DNA of 64,000 nt, taken from Palsa-504 sp963847965. Lineage in GTDB: Bacteria; Actinomycetota; Actinomycetes; Streptosporangiales; Streptosporangiaceae. Shown here one piece after another: positions 1 to 7,865 of the stretch (positions within the stretch are counted from its first letter, which is position 1; each line of letters opens with the position of its first letter). The translations under genes were made by a program, and so were the position numbers. Location of the stretch: assembly GCA_963847965.1 (NCBI GenBank), contig CAWKCG010000001.1:248001-312000 (forward strand), given 5' to 3'. Under the pieces are notes generated by a model. That model saw only the letters and a list, made by a program, of their open reading frames with translations. It was not told the DNA's origin and did not search any database.

Positions 1-552
1 GAGGTCACCCTGGTAGACCTGGCCGCCGGAACCTTCCAGGTTGCGCCGGGCGCAAGCCACGGCGGCCGGGTCGATGTCTACGGCGTGCACCTCGAGCCGG
101 TCCGCGGAGGCGGCCAGCGCGGCACCTATGGCGCCCGCGCCGCAGCATAGGTCGACCACGATGGCAGTCCCCCCGTGAGGGGGGCCGGGGGGGTTTGGGG
201 GGCCGAGGGGGCTTGGGGGGAAAGGCTTCCCCCCAAGATCGGGGGGATCCCGGGGGGTCGTCCCCTCGGGGTCAGCAGCGCCCCCCCGGATCAGCAGCAG
301 GGCCTGCCGGACCAGGAACTCCGTGCGCCGGCGCGGGACGAAGACGCCGGGGTCCACGGCGATCCGCAGGCCGCAGAACTCCGCCCAGCCGAGGACCTGC
401 TCCAGGGGCAGGCCGGCCACCCGCCGGTCGACCATGACACCCAGTTCCTCCGGCGTCCGCGCCGCGGAGCTGAGCAGCCGGGCTTCATCCTCGGCGAAGA
501 CACAGCCGACGGCGCGGAGCCTGGTGACGATGGCGGGGTCGGCGATATCCAT
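1..552 (-). CDS. HemK/PrmC-family putative protein N5-glutamine methyltransferase, 3' part beyond window
   Basis: SAM-dependent methyltransferase of the HemK/PrmC family, which methylates glutamine in release factors or other proteins. Read from an ATG at 552 (MDIADPAIVTRLRAVG). An N-terminal helical region carries LPLEQVLGWAEFCGLRI and VFVPRRRTEFLV, typical of the family, and is followed by the SAM-binding motif VVDLCCGAGAIGAALAA and the acidic loop VHAVDIDP. The NPPY catalytic motif would lie left of position 1. Between VRQALLLIR and TAIVVDL there is an in-frame insertion of about 45 Pro/Gly-rich residues made of G/C runs (see 177-300), unusual for the family. It does not create a stop. The family is clear; the substrate is not. 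Confidence 0.8.
   Translation of the reverse strand, partial: MDIADPAIVTRLRAVGCVFAEDEARLLSSAARTPEELGVMVDRRVAGLPLEQVLGWAEFCGLRIAVDPGVFVPRRRTEFLVRQALLLIRGGAADPEGTTPRDPPDLGGKPFPPSPLGPPNPPGPPHGGTAIVVDLCCGAGAIGAALAASADRLEVHAVDIDPAAVACARRNLEGSGGQVYQGDL
177..300 (-). repeat. G/C-homopolymer insertion element, copy 1 (in frame inside methyltransferase gene)
   Basis: A tract of G and C runs of 4-7 bases sits in frame within the HemK-like gene. On the minus strand it contains GACGACCCCCCGGGATCCCC, nearly identical to GACGACCCCCCTGGACCCCC in a second insertion inside the MFS gene at 42408-42478. Both also contain CACGGGGGG. It encodes low-complexity Pro/Gly-rich sequence at a surface-loop position and splits no known motif. 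Confidence 0.6.
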
Positions 553-595
553 AGGGAGGTAAAGGCTACCGCCGCCGGGTGGCGGGGCTGGAACT

Positions 596-1594
596 TCAGA
601 TCGCCCGGCGGCGGACCAGCCAGACGGTTACGGCAATGAGCAGCACGGACAGCGCGAGCAGCCAGCCGCCCTCGATCCACTGGAAGGCCCAGAACCGGCT
701 GCCCGGCTGATAGCTGCTCCACTGCGTATATCCGTACTGAGTGAGGCACTGCCCGGGCGAGAGATTGCCGTTAGGGCAGAAGTGGTTGAGCGCGCGGACA
801 ATCGCGGATCCCCGGGCGGGGAAGGCGAAGGTGCCGCCCTTGGTGTACCACTTGTTTACGATCCACGCGGAACCGGGCAGGTTCAGGTTGCTGGTGAGCA
901 GCGGTGTCATGTAGTGCTGGCGCAGGTAAAGCGCGGTCGTCAGGGCGAGCCCGGCGTAGATGGCCAGGGTGGCGGCGAGCGCGGGGACGACTCGGCGGAT
1001 GAGCATCCCGGCCAGGACGCCGATCGCGAAGGCGGCCAGCGTCCAGGCGGCGAACGCCACCCCGACCAGGTCGAATATGTCGGTAGCGAAGGGGTTCGAG
1101 TAGCCCGCGGCGGTGAATGGGCCGAGATACCAGGAGAACAGCACGCTGAACGCCCCGACGGCGGCGGCCACCATCACCGCGAGCAGCACCAGCTTGGCGA
1201 GCGTCCAGCGCCACCGGCCGATGCCCTGCGTCCAGGCGAACCGGAAGGTCCCGGTCTCCAGCTCACGGGCCAGCGCCGGAGCACCGACGAACGCCCCGAT
1301 CAGCGCCGGCACCACCTGGAGGAAGACTCTGATGAGGTTCACCGCCACCGCGTATCTGCCGGTGAAGTTAATGTTGCAGGCGAGTGAGTTCGCCTGGTGG
1401 CAGTAGGTCGCGTAGGCGTCGTGTATCTGAAGGCCGGAGAGCCACAGGTACACGGCCAGCGCGCCCAGCAGCGCGGCCGTCCCGGCCAGTGCGGCACGGT
1501 GCTGCCGCCAGGTGACCCACGCCATCCGCCGCCATGGCACCGGCCGCAGGCCGACGTCGTGCTTCGGACGGGCGGGCAAGGTCAGCGCGGTCAT
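596..1594 (-). CDS. ABC transporter permease
   Basis: Membrane subunit of an ABC exporter, 332 aa. A short cytoplasmic N-terminus (LRPVPWRRMAWVTWRQHR) is followed by a first membrane helix (ALAGTAALLGALAVYLWLSG) and a long extracytoplasmic loop with two cysteines (TYCHQANSLACNI). Four or five more helices follow, the last ending at VRRRAI. The start ATG overlaps the stop of the ATPase gene by 4 bp (ATGA), so the two are translationally coupled. Together with the upstream GntR gene this is the common actinomycete YtrA-like operon, often tied to antibiotic or cell-envelope stress. The substrate cannot be read from sequence. Confidence 0.85.
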   Translation of the reverse strand: MTALTLPARPKHDVGLRPVPWRRMAWVTWRQHRAALAGTAALLGALAVYLWLSGLQIHDAYATYCHQANSLACNINFTGRYAVAVNLIRVFLQVVPALIGAFVGAPALARELETGTFRFAWTQGIGRWRWTLAKLVLLAVMVAAAVGAFSVLFSWYLGPFTAAGYSNPFATDIFDLVGVAFAAWTLAAFAIGVLAGMLIRRVVPALAATLAIYAGLALTTALYLRQHYMTPLLTSNLNLPGSAWIVNKWYTKGGTFAFPARGSAIVRALNHFCPNGNLSPGQCLTQYGYTQWSSYQPGSRFWAFQWIEGGWLLALSVLLIAVTVWLVRRRAI

Positions 1595-2523
1595 CGCGTC
1601 ACCTCCGACGGTACGCCAGCTTCAGTTAGCAGAGTGCGGCCGCGAGCCGGGCCGGGCAGCGCCGCGGCTCCGGGCTCGCGCAGGTAGGCCAGGGCGAGTT
1701 CCTCCAGGCCGACCGGGTGTGCCTCCCAGCCGGGCGGGACCGGATCGTCCGCGCTGGCCCGGACCAGCATGTGGGCCTGGGCCTCGGCACGGCGGACGTT
1801 CACCACCGGCCGTTCGGCGTATCTTCCGGCCTCGGCGGCCGGGCCGGTCAGCACGAGATGGGAGGCGAGCAGGTCATCGACCTCACCGGCTACCTGCACC
1901 CGCCCCTGTGACATCAGGATGAGGTAGTCGGCCACCCGCTCGAGCTCGGCCAGCACGTGCGAGGAGAGCACCACCGACACCCCGTCCTCGGCCGCCGCGG
2001 CCAGCACCGTGGCCATGAAGTCGTGCCTGGCGATCGGGTCGAGCATCGCCACCGGCTCATCAAGCACCAGCAGCCGCGGCCGGCGGGCCAGCGCCAGGGT
2101 CAGCGCGAGCTGCGCTTGCTGGCCGCCCGACAGCTTCCCGGCCTTCCGCTTCAGCGGGATGCCGAGCTCGGCCAGCCGGGCCCGCGCATAAGGCTGGTCA
2201 AAGGTGCGGTTCAGGTTGGCCGTCAGGTGCAGCATGTCGGCGACGGACAGGTTCTTGTACAGCGGCGTGTCCTGGGCGACGAACGCGATGCCGTCCAGCG
2301 CGGCGGGTGACCCGGCGCGATGCCCGCCGAGCACGGTGACGCCGCCCGCGGTCGGGGTCGCCAGGCCGACCGTCAGGTTCAGCAGGGTGGTCTTGCCCGC
2401 GCCGTTCGGGCCGACGAGCGCGGCCACGTGGCCGGCGGGGATCTCCACCGTGCACTCGCGCAGCGCCCAGGTACTCCCGTAGCGCTTGCCCAGGGCGCTG
2501 GTCTCGATGACGTTTTTGTTCAT
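1591..2523 (-). CDS. ABC transporter ATP-binding protein
   Basis: ATPase subunit, 310 aa. Walker A is GPNGAGKTTLLN near residue 38, the Q-loop lies at AFVAQDTPLYKNL, the ABC signature is LSGGQQAQ, and Walker B is PRLLVLDEPVAMLDP followed by the H-loop SSHVLAEL. The last ~90 residues form the variable C-terminal extension seen in drug-exporter ATPases. The ATG overlaps the GntR stop codon (ATGA) and the stop overlaps the permease start, so all three genes are coupled. It powers transport with the permease at 596-1594. No anomaly seen. Confidence 0.92.
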   Translation of the reverse strand: MNKNVIETSALGKRYGSTWALRECTVEIPAGHVAALVGPNGAGKTTLLNLTVGLATPTAGGVTVLGGHRAGSPAALDGIAFVAQDTPLYKNLSVADMLHLTANLNRTFDQPYARARLAELGIPLKRKAGKLSGGQQAQLALTLALARRPRLLVLDEPVAMLDPIARHDFMATVLAAAAEDGVSVVLSSHVLAELERVADYLILMSQGRVQVAGEVDDLLASHLVLTGPAAEAGRYAERPVVNVRRAEAQAHMLVRASADDPVPPGWEAHPVGLEELALAYLREPGAAALPGPARGRTLLTEAGVPSEVTR

Positions 2524-3044
2524 GCGACGCCCTCCGTCTCGCCGCTTGCCGCGCCGCCGCGGTCGCTCTGATCGGCGCGGCGCTTATAGAAATCCCGCAG
2601 CGCGCTGGTGAACAGCGCGACCACCCCGTCCTCGTCCAGGCCCGCCGCGTTGGCGGCGTCGAGCCAGCCGAGCAGGGTCTTGCGCAGCCCGGCGAGTTCG
2701 GGGAGAGCGACCTGGCTCAGGGTCGCCCGGATGAACGTGCCCTGGCCCGGCCGGCCGGCCGCCAGGCCCTTCATCTCCAGCTCGCGGTAGGCCTTAAGCA
2801 CCGTGTTCGGGTTGATGGCCAGCGAGGCAACCGCGTCCCTGACCTTGGGCAGCTGGTCGCCGGGCTTGAGGTAGCCGAGCCGCAGCGCGTGCTCTACCTG
2901 CTGGACCAGTTGCAGGTAGGTCGGCACGCCGGAGCCAGGGTCGAGCCGGAACTCGATCGGCGACGCAGACCCGGCCGGCCGTTCCGGCCGTTCCGGCTCC
3001 GGTCCGCCCCCGCCACCGGCGCTGACCCCTTTATCTATAGTCAT
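2520..3044 (-). CDS. GntR family (YtrA-like) transcriptional regulator
   Basis: A 174-aa regulator with a winged helix-turn-helix at about residues 30-105 (PTYLQLVQQVEHALRLGYLK, then LPKVRDAVASLAINPNTVLK, then the wing GRPGQGTFI) and a short helical C-terminus rather than a large ligand-binding domain. That layout is typical of the YtrA subfamily, which usually represses its own ABC transporter operon. It is the first gene of that operon. A consensus-like promoter lies so close that the predicted transcription start is the A of the ATG (see 3051-3078), so the mRNA is probably leaderless. A poorly conserved Gly/Pro-rich tail precedes the HTH. Confidence 0.88.
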   Translation of the reverse strand: MTIDKGVSAGGGGGPEPERPERPAGSASPIEFRLDPGSGVPTYLQLVQQVEHALRLGYLKPGDQLPKVRDAVASLAINPNTVLKAYRELEMKGLAAGRPGQGTFIRATLSQVALPELAGLRKTLLGWLDAANAAGLDEDGVVALFTSALRDFYKRRADQSDRGGAASGETEGVA

Positions 3045-3659
3045 AGGACAAAAGTACAGACAGGGGTGCCGCTGTCAAGGCGGTAAGCCGCCTGCCGGTC
3101 AGCGTGGGTCTTCTGAGGCGGTTGGGGCATGGCAAGCCACGTGCGGTCAGCGCAGCGACGTCACGGGCGGGCTCGAGCGCTGCTGGTACCGGCCCTGGGC
3201 CAGCTTTCAACCAATGGGTGCGGCTTGCTACCGATTCTAGGGGTGTTGCCCAGATCCCCTGCGGGTTCGGGCTGGTCGGGGCATGTGTCGTCGAAGCCGT
3301 CCTTGTTGGGTCTAGGAGGTCGGCGAGGTAGCGGAGTGTGGTTTCGGTGAGTTCGGCGCGGATGGTGACCTGCCGGTCGGTCTTGTTCCAGAACAGGGAC
3401 ACGTCGAAGATCTCGAATAGCCGGGCCTTGAGCTTGGGCGGCAGTCCGGGCAGGATGTCCCCGGCGAGCGGGAGCCGGTCGAGCAGGGCCGTGTCGGCGG
3501 CCTGCGGGGTGGTCTTGGCTAGGGCGGTGAGCTGGGCTTCGAGTTGTTCGCGTTCGTCGTGGAGTTCGGCGAATCGGGCTCGGATGCGGGCGCGGTATGC
3601 CTGGTTGCCGGTGTCGTTGCGGTCGGCGGGTAGGTCTTCGAGTTCCAGGATCTTGGAGT
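3031..3659 (-). pseudogene. Serine recombinase, C-terminal part, severed by transposon
   Basis: Reading left from the 5-bp duplication at 3655-3659 the minus strand encodes SKILELEDLPADRNDTGNQA, then a coiled-coil arm (RFAELHDEREQLEAQL) and the family C-terminus FEIFDVSLFWNKTDRQVTIR. Joining it to the fragment at 11738-13145 and removing one copy of GGAGT restores a continuous frame (ETAQ-H-S-KILELED). The homology fades after LADLLDP at about 3300; the frame stays open to 3031, overlapping the GntR start, so the original 3' end is uncertain. Non-functional as it stands. Confidence 0.85.
3051..3078 (-). promoter_or_regulatory. Sigma-70-type promoter of the GntR-ABC operon
   Basis: On the minus strand TTGACA (3078-3073) and TACTTT (3056-3051) are separated by 16 bp. 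Seven bases after the -10 box is the A of the GntR ATG (3044), so a leaderless transcript is predicted. Confidence 0.6.
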
Positions 3660-3721
3660 TGTCTGACGACGTTCACCGTGTCCACGACGGGCGGTGTCTG
3701 CGGCGTTAAGGGTGTCTATCG
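3660..3721 (+). repeat. Left end of Tn7-like transposon with two transposase-binding-type repeats
   Basis: The terminal repeat starts at T3660. Two ~19-bp subrepeats follow: GACGTTCACCGTGTCCACG (3668-3686) and GGCGTTAAGGGTGTCTATCG (3702-3721). They match the two subrepeats of the right end. Several such sites per end are expected for TnsB/TniA/MuA-type transposases. Confidence 0.75.
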
Positions 3722-3809
3722 GGGCGATTCGGCGGGTTCGTGGGACGCGGGGAGATGGACGGCGTCACCGTGGCCATGAAGAGATGGCAGCGGCCCTCCC
3801 CGTGATCTC

Positions 3810-4514
3810 TTGGCTGTGACTGCGGGGAAGGCCGCCTGGCGGTGCCGGAGGTGGCACCTGGTGGTGACGGTACGGGGTTGTGCTGAGGGTGTCGAGTCGC
3901 GTCTGCTGGCCGGGCTGCTGCGGTGCCCGTGCGGCGGGGTGCTCGGCCCGTGGGGGCATGCCCGCCGGAGGCGGATCGCGATGCCGGGCGGCTGGGAGGA
4001 GTTCCGGCCGCGGCGGGGGCGGTGCCGCCGGTGCAGGCGGACGCATGTCCTTCTTCCTGCGGGCTTGTGGTCGCGGCGCCGTTACGGGGCCGCGGTGATC
4101 ATGGCGGTGCTGGCGCTGGCGGTGCAGGCCGCGGCGGCGGGCCGGGCGGCAGCCCGGCCGTGGCTGCTGGTCCCGCACGGCCGGCGCCAGGTGCCGGCGT
4201 CGACGGCCCGGTCGTGGCGGTCGCGGTTCGCCTCGCATGCGGCGGGCCTGCGGGAGCAGGTGATGCGGCTGCTGCCGCTGGTATCGGCCGGGGAGGCGGC
4301 CCGGCCGCTGGTGCCGTCGGGGTCGCCGGCCGGTGACTGCCTGGCGGCGCTGGAGGCGGTGACGGCCGGGCTGCGGGGGCGGCCGGGGCTGGACGCGGTG
4401 TCGGCGCATGAGGTGGCCGGGCACCTGTCCGGGGGGCTGTGGCTGGCGCCTCCGGTGCCGGTGCTGGAGTTCAACGCGAGCCTGTTTCCCGCGGTCGCCG
4501 TGTCGCCTCCGTGA
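3810..4514 (+). CDS. Zinc-ribbon DUF6431-like transposon protein
   Basis: First gene of the Tn7-like transposon, up to 234 aa. Starts are possible at TTG 3810 or GTG 3816. The N-terminus holds a zinc-ribbon-like motif: LRCPCGG, then, after an Arg-rich stretch, RGRCRRCRRTHVLLPAGLW. This CxC...CxxC layout followed by THVLLP is what I know as DUF6431, often next to transposases in actinobacteria. The rest is Ala/Arg-rich with a possible HTH (STARSWRSRF). It ends 63 bp before the transposase ATG, in the same direction. A target-binding or transposase-accessory role is inferred from position only. Confidence 0.6.
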   Translation: MAVTAGKAAWRCRRWHLVVTVRGCAEGVESRLLAGLLRCPCGGVLGPWGHARRRRIAMPGGWEEFRPRRGRCRRCRRTHVLLPAGLWSRRRYGAAVIMAVLALAVQAAAAGRAAARPWLLVPHGRRQVPASTARSWRSRFASHAAGLREQVMRLLPLVSAGEAARPLVPSGSPAGDCLAALEAVTAGLRGRPGLDAVSAHEVAGHLSGGLWLAPPVPVLEFNASLFPAVAVSPP

Positions 4515-4577
4515 TCATGCCGGCGGGCGCATGGTCGGGATATCCGGTCATGAACCGGGCATTTTCTGGAGGCAGTC

Positions 4578-5357
4578 ATGACGGCAGCGGACCGGGAGGC
4601 CGCGGCCCGCCGGCAGCGCGCGCAGGAGATCGCGCTGTGGCGGTGGACGCTGGTCGAGCCGGCGATGGACCCTGCCCTGACGGCGCGGCAGCGCGGCCAG
4701 GTGGTGCGGGACCTGGCGTCCCGCGGGCACGAGGGGCCCGACGGGAAGACGAAGGTCACGGTGTCGCGGCGGACCCTGGACCGGTGGGTCGTGGCGCGCC
4801 GCGGCGGCGGGTTCGAGGCCCTGGTGCCCGATCCGCGGCAGTGCCCGCCGCGCACCGACGGCGAGGTCGTCGACCTCGCGGTCGGGCTGAAGATGGAGAA
4901 CCCGGCCCGGACGGCGGCGCAGGTCCGCCGGATCCTGATCGCCCGGCTGGGCCCGGCGCAGGTGCCGACCGACCGGGCGATCCAGCGGTGGTTCGCCGCC
5001 CGCGAGCTGAACACCCGCCCGGACGGGCGGCCGCCCGAGGCGTTCGGCCGGTTCCAGGCCGATGCGGTGAACGAGATCTGGACCGCGGACCTGATGAACG
5101 GGCCCGTGATCGGCGGCCGGGACTGCCACCTGCCGGTCATCATCGACGACCGGTCCCGGTTCCTGCCCGCGGCCCGGTTCGTCCGCCGCCCGGACGCGTT
5201 CCGGTTCGCCGGCGTGTTCCGCGCCGCGCTCGCCACCTGCGGCGTTCCGTCCGTTTTGTATACCGACAACGGCTCGTGTTATGCCGACAAGTCGCTGCGC
5301 AGGACCTGCGCCGTGCTCGGCGTCAAGCTGACCCACAGCGAGCCGGGACGCCCCCCC
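4578..5357 (+). pseudogene. TniA/IS481-like DDE transposase, N-terminal two thirds (split gene)
   Basis: Starts at ATG 4578 with GGAGG 5-9 bp upstream. The protein has an N-terminal HTH region (TVSRRTLDRWVVARRGG) and an rve integrase core with the first two catalytic aspartates, WTADLMNGPV and VLYTDNGSCYADKS. After LTHSEPGRP the frame runs into the left terminal repeat of the element at 5358. The third catalytic residue (E) is encoded 2.5 kb away at 7866-8486. Joined, the protein would be about 465 aa, right for this family. The insertion separates D-D from E, so the copy is inactive. Confidence 0.85.
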
Positions 5358-5490
5358 TTAACCGGCCAATATCACCTCGGCCCGGGAATCTTCGGGGGAT
5401 CTGGCCTGCCTGGCGATGTCAGGGGATTTTCCTGGATTTTCCGGCGTGTTGTGTTGATCGGATCGGGTCAATGCGCGTTACTCGTGTTCC

Positions 5491-6423
5491 ATGACAGATG
5501 CGGACGAACTGCGGGTTACCGGGAGCGGGGAACGCTGGCGGATCGAGGGCGGGGGGCGGGCAGCTGACCGGCGGTTGTGCAATGACTACCTCGGCTACCT
5601 AGCCGACCGCCGGTATTCCCCGGCCAGCGTCCGGGCCTACGCGTTTGACCTGCTGCACTTCGCCCGCTGGCTGGCCGGGGAGGACATCGCCCTGGTCGCG
5701 GTGGACACCGATGCGCTGCTACGGTATCTGGCCGCGTGCCGGGCCGAGCGGCGCGACGGGCAGCATGAGAACGTGATCTCGCTGGCCAGCGGCCGGGCGG
5801 CCGGGTTCGCCCCGGCCACCATCAACCGGCGGCTGGCGGCGATCTCCGGCCTGTTCAGCTTCCGGTCGATGCGTGATCCCGCCGCCGTCAGCCCGGTGCC
5901 GCGTGGCCCTGCCGCGCGGCGGACCGCGGTCGGGGAGCGGGCAGGGCTGCTGGCTCACCTGGACCGGCCGAAGCCGCGGTCGAAGCTGCGGGTCCGGGAG
6001 CCGCGGCGGCTGCCGCGCGGGCTGGACCGCGCCGAGACCGCCGCGCTGCTGGGCAGCTTCCGCACCGACCGGGACCGCGCAATCGCCGGGCTGATGCTGC
6101 TGTCGGGGCTGCGCTCGGCGGAAGTGCTCGGCCTGCGGGTGGCCGACATCGACATCGGCCGCGGCTGGGCGCGGGTGAGGGGCAAGGGCGACAAGGAACG
6201 CCGCGTGCCGGTCGATCCCGACGTCGCCGGGTTGATCCAGTCCTACCTGCTGGCCGAGCGCCCGGAAACCGCGAGCCGGGCGCTGTTCGTAGTGGCGAAG
6301 GGTCCGCACCGGGGGCAGCCGCTGACCACGGCCGGGCTGCGCCGGGTGTTCCGCTATCACCGGGAGATCTCCGGGGTGGCTGCCGGGCATCCGCACGCGC
6401 TGCGGCATACGTTCGGTACTGCC
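5491..6423 (+). pseudogene. Tyrosine recombinase/integrase, N-terminal part (split gene)
   Basis: From ATG 5491 the protein has a core-binding SAM-like domain (YLGYLADRRYSPASVRAYAF, then ATINRRLAAISGLFSF) and the start of the catalytic domain with Arg-I (LSGLRSAEVLGL), the beta-strand Lys region (VRGKGDKERRVPV) and the HxxR box HALRHTFGTA. Right after FGTA (about 6423) the homology stops and an unrelated insert begins. The remaining catalytic His and Tyr are encoded from 7041. The open frame continues to 6861 through the insert but is not recombinase-like there. Confidence 0.85.
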
Positions 6424-7040
6424 TTTCAAATGGGCAGAATTGCATTTGATGCATCATTCGGCAGTTCGTGTGAACACGCGCTGCCTGCGGCGCAGGCTGC
6501 GGCCTTACGGCGCCCTCGGCCTGCCAGGGCGCCGCGCGGCTATGGTGACCTGGGACTTCACGGCCCGCCTGGACCGGATGCAACGATGATGCGGCTGATG
6601 CCCTTGCGCGGCGTGCATCATCGTTGCGCCTGCTGGCATCGCGATGCATCCCGTAGCAGCCGGTTGCACCGGGTGCCTCACCGGCGGCCGCGGCCAGCGG
6701 TGTCCGGCCGGCACCGCAGCTGCGAGGGACGCGCCGGGCTTGGTCGCATCATGTGCCTGAGCTGGCAACCAGCCGCCCTCGTTGCACCTGGTGCATCCCC
6801 GCGCCCCGGAAACGGACGTCACCGCGACCGCCGGTTCGCCCGTCAGCCACACGCACGCTGACTCGCCGCCGTGGCGCGGACGTGGCCCGCTCGTCGCAGC
6901 CGTCGGCCGCCGGACGCACCTGACCTGGACCTGCTACACGGCCGGGCAGACCATAGCGGTGATCACCAACCCAGGAAGTAGCATCCAGGCGCCCCGCTCC
7001 GGCTGAGGTATTCAGCGTGGTTGGAACATTGCTCTCTACC
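6424..7040. mobile_element. Non-coding structured insertion (~617 bp) in tyrosine recombinase gene
   Basis: Interrupts the recombinase between HTFGTA and SYAGCSLQALM. It has no recognisable coding sequence. It holds a series of palindromes built on GCATC and TGCACC: TGCATTTGATGCA near 6443, a 13-bp perfect stem (6580-6627), GCATCGCGATGC (6636-6647), GTTGCACCGGGTGC near 6662 and GTTGCACCTGGTGC near 6780. I found no convincing terminal repeats or target duplication. It could be a MITE, an ssDNA-transposon relic or a structured RNA. Confidence 0.5.
6580..6627. repeat. Perfect 13-bp hairpin
   Basis: GCAACGATGATGC (6580-6592) and GCATCATCGTTGC (6615-6627) are exact reverse complements separated by 22 nt, the strongest hairpin of the insert at 6424-7040. 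Confidence 0.7.
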
Positions 7041-7508
7041 AGTTACGCCGGCTGCTCGCTGCAGGCCCTGATGGCGTTGCTCGGCCACGTGTCAGCGGAG
7101 ATGAGCCTGCGCTACGGCCGGCTGTTCGACGCCACCGTCCGCGACGAGTACACCCGGGCGCTTTCCCTGGCCAAGGCCCGGCTCGGCCCGGTCCTGCCCG
7201 GCGAGCGGACCCAGCTGCCCGTCATCGGCGGGAACTGGCGGGACGCGCCGCTGATCAAGGCCCGGCTGGCCGGAGGGTACTGCCTGCGCACCGCCGCCCA
7301 GGGCTCCTACGCTTACGCCAACATCTGCGAGCACTGCCCGAACTTCCGTTCCGAGGCCAGCTTCTTGCCGGTGCTGCAGCTGCAGAAAGCCGACGCCCAG
7401 GCCCTCGCCGCTGACGCCGAGCAGCGCGGCTGGGGCGACGAGGCCGCCCGCCACCGCCGCCTCATCGAACGGCTCGACACGCTCATCACCCAGGCCGATG
7501 CCAGCTGA
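7041..7508 (+). pseudogene. Tyrosine recombinase, C-terminal part (split gene)
   Basis: Continues the catalytic domain in frame: AGCSLQALMALLGHVS holds the second catalytic His, and AEMSLRYGRLF the nucleophile Tyr. Then comes a C-terminal extension with a Cys-containing segment (YANICEHCPNF), often seen in transposon-borne integrases. The stop codon overlaps the ATG of the next gene at 7498. An artificial start near 7017 lies inside the insert. Not functional alone, since Arg-I and the HxxR box are on the other fragment. Confidence 0.82.
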
Positions 7509-7812
7509 GCACGACGAACTAGCCAAAGTCGAGGCCGCCTGCGCCGCGCTGGCCGCCGCCGGCAAGCCCGTCACCTTCGCCCAAGTCGCCGGGCACGCCG
7601 GAATCAGCCGCACCACTCTCTACCGGCGCGCCGACCTGCGCGCGGTCGTCGACGAGCACCGCGCCCGCGGGCACGACGCCACCACCCTGACCGGCCTCAC
7701 CGTCCAGATCGACCAGCTGCGCCGCAGCCTCGAGGCCGTCGCCGCCAACGTCCGCCGCCACGAAGAACAGCTCCGCCGACTTGAACGCGCACGCCGCACC
7801 GACGCCGGCTAA
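7498..7812 (+). CDS. Small DUF6262/TnpC-like transposon protein
   Basis: A 104-aa protein overlapping the recombinase stop by 11 bp, so probably translationally coupled. It has an N-terminal HTH (KPVTFAQVAGHAGISRTTLY) and a C-terminal coiled coil (QIDQLRRSLEAVAANVRRHE). This matches the layout of DUF6262/TnpC accessory proteins of tyrosine-recombinase transposons, which aid or orient transposition. It is intact although its partner is split. Confidence 0.65.
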   Translation: MPAEHDELAKVEAACAALAAAGKPVTFAQVAGHAGISRTTLYRRADLRAVVDEHRARGHDATTLTGLTVQIDQLRRSLEAVAANVRRHEEQLRRLERARRTDAG

Positions 7813-7831
7813 GACCGCCCGCCGCACGGAG

Positions 7832-7840
7832 TTATCCACA
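7832..7840 (+). promoter_or_regulatory. Perfect DnaA box near element right end
   Basis: TTATCCACA, the consensus DnaA box, lies 13 bp inside the right terminal repeat (7853-7865). DnaA sites near transposon ends are known from IS50/Tn5; here any role is inference and a chance match is possible. Confidence 0.35.
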
Positions 7841-7865
7841 AGATGATCTTCGATTGGCCGGTTAA

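Larger units (their letters stand above)
5358..7865. mobile_element. Tyrosine-recombinase transposable element with 13-bp terminal inverted repeats
   Basis: Perfect 13-bp inverted repeats, TTAACCGGCCAAT (5358-5370) and ATTGGCCGGTTAA (7853-7865), bracket the interruption in the DDE transposase gene. Inside are a tyrosine recombinase gene (itself split) and a small coupled gene resembling DUF6262/TnpC. No clean target duplication is seen: a run of seven C's precedes the left repeat and CCGATG follows the right one. Length 2,508 bp, about 1.9 kb without the internal insert. Tn554-type elements pair tyrosine recombinases with a TnpC protein, but this compact TIR-bounded arrangement is unusual. 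Confidence 0.75.

Noticed and set aside
6782..7006. 74-codon frame inside the structured insert
   Set aside because: No ribosome site, no family, composition like random GC-rich DNA.
6424..7040. Group I or II intron in the tyrosine recombinase gene
   Set aside because: No intron-encoded protein, no recognisable domain V/VI or catalytic core by eye; I keep it as an unexplained structured insert.
7832..7840. Chromosomal or plasmid replication origin
   Set aside because: A single DnaA box without a cluster, AT-rich region or replication genes.
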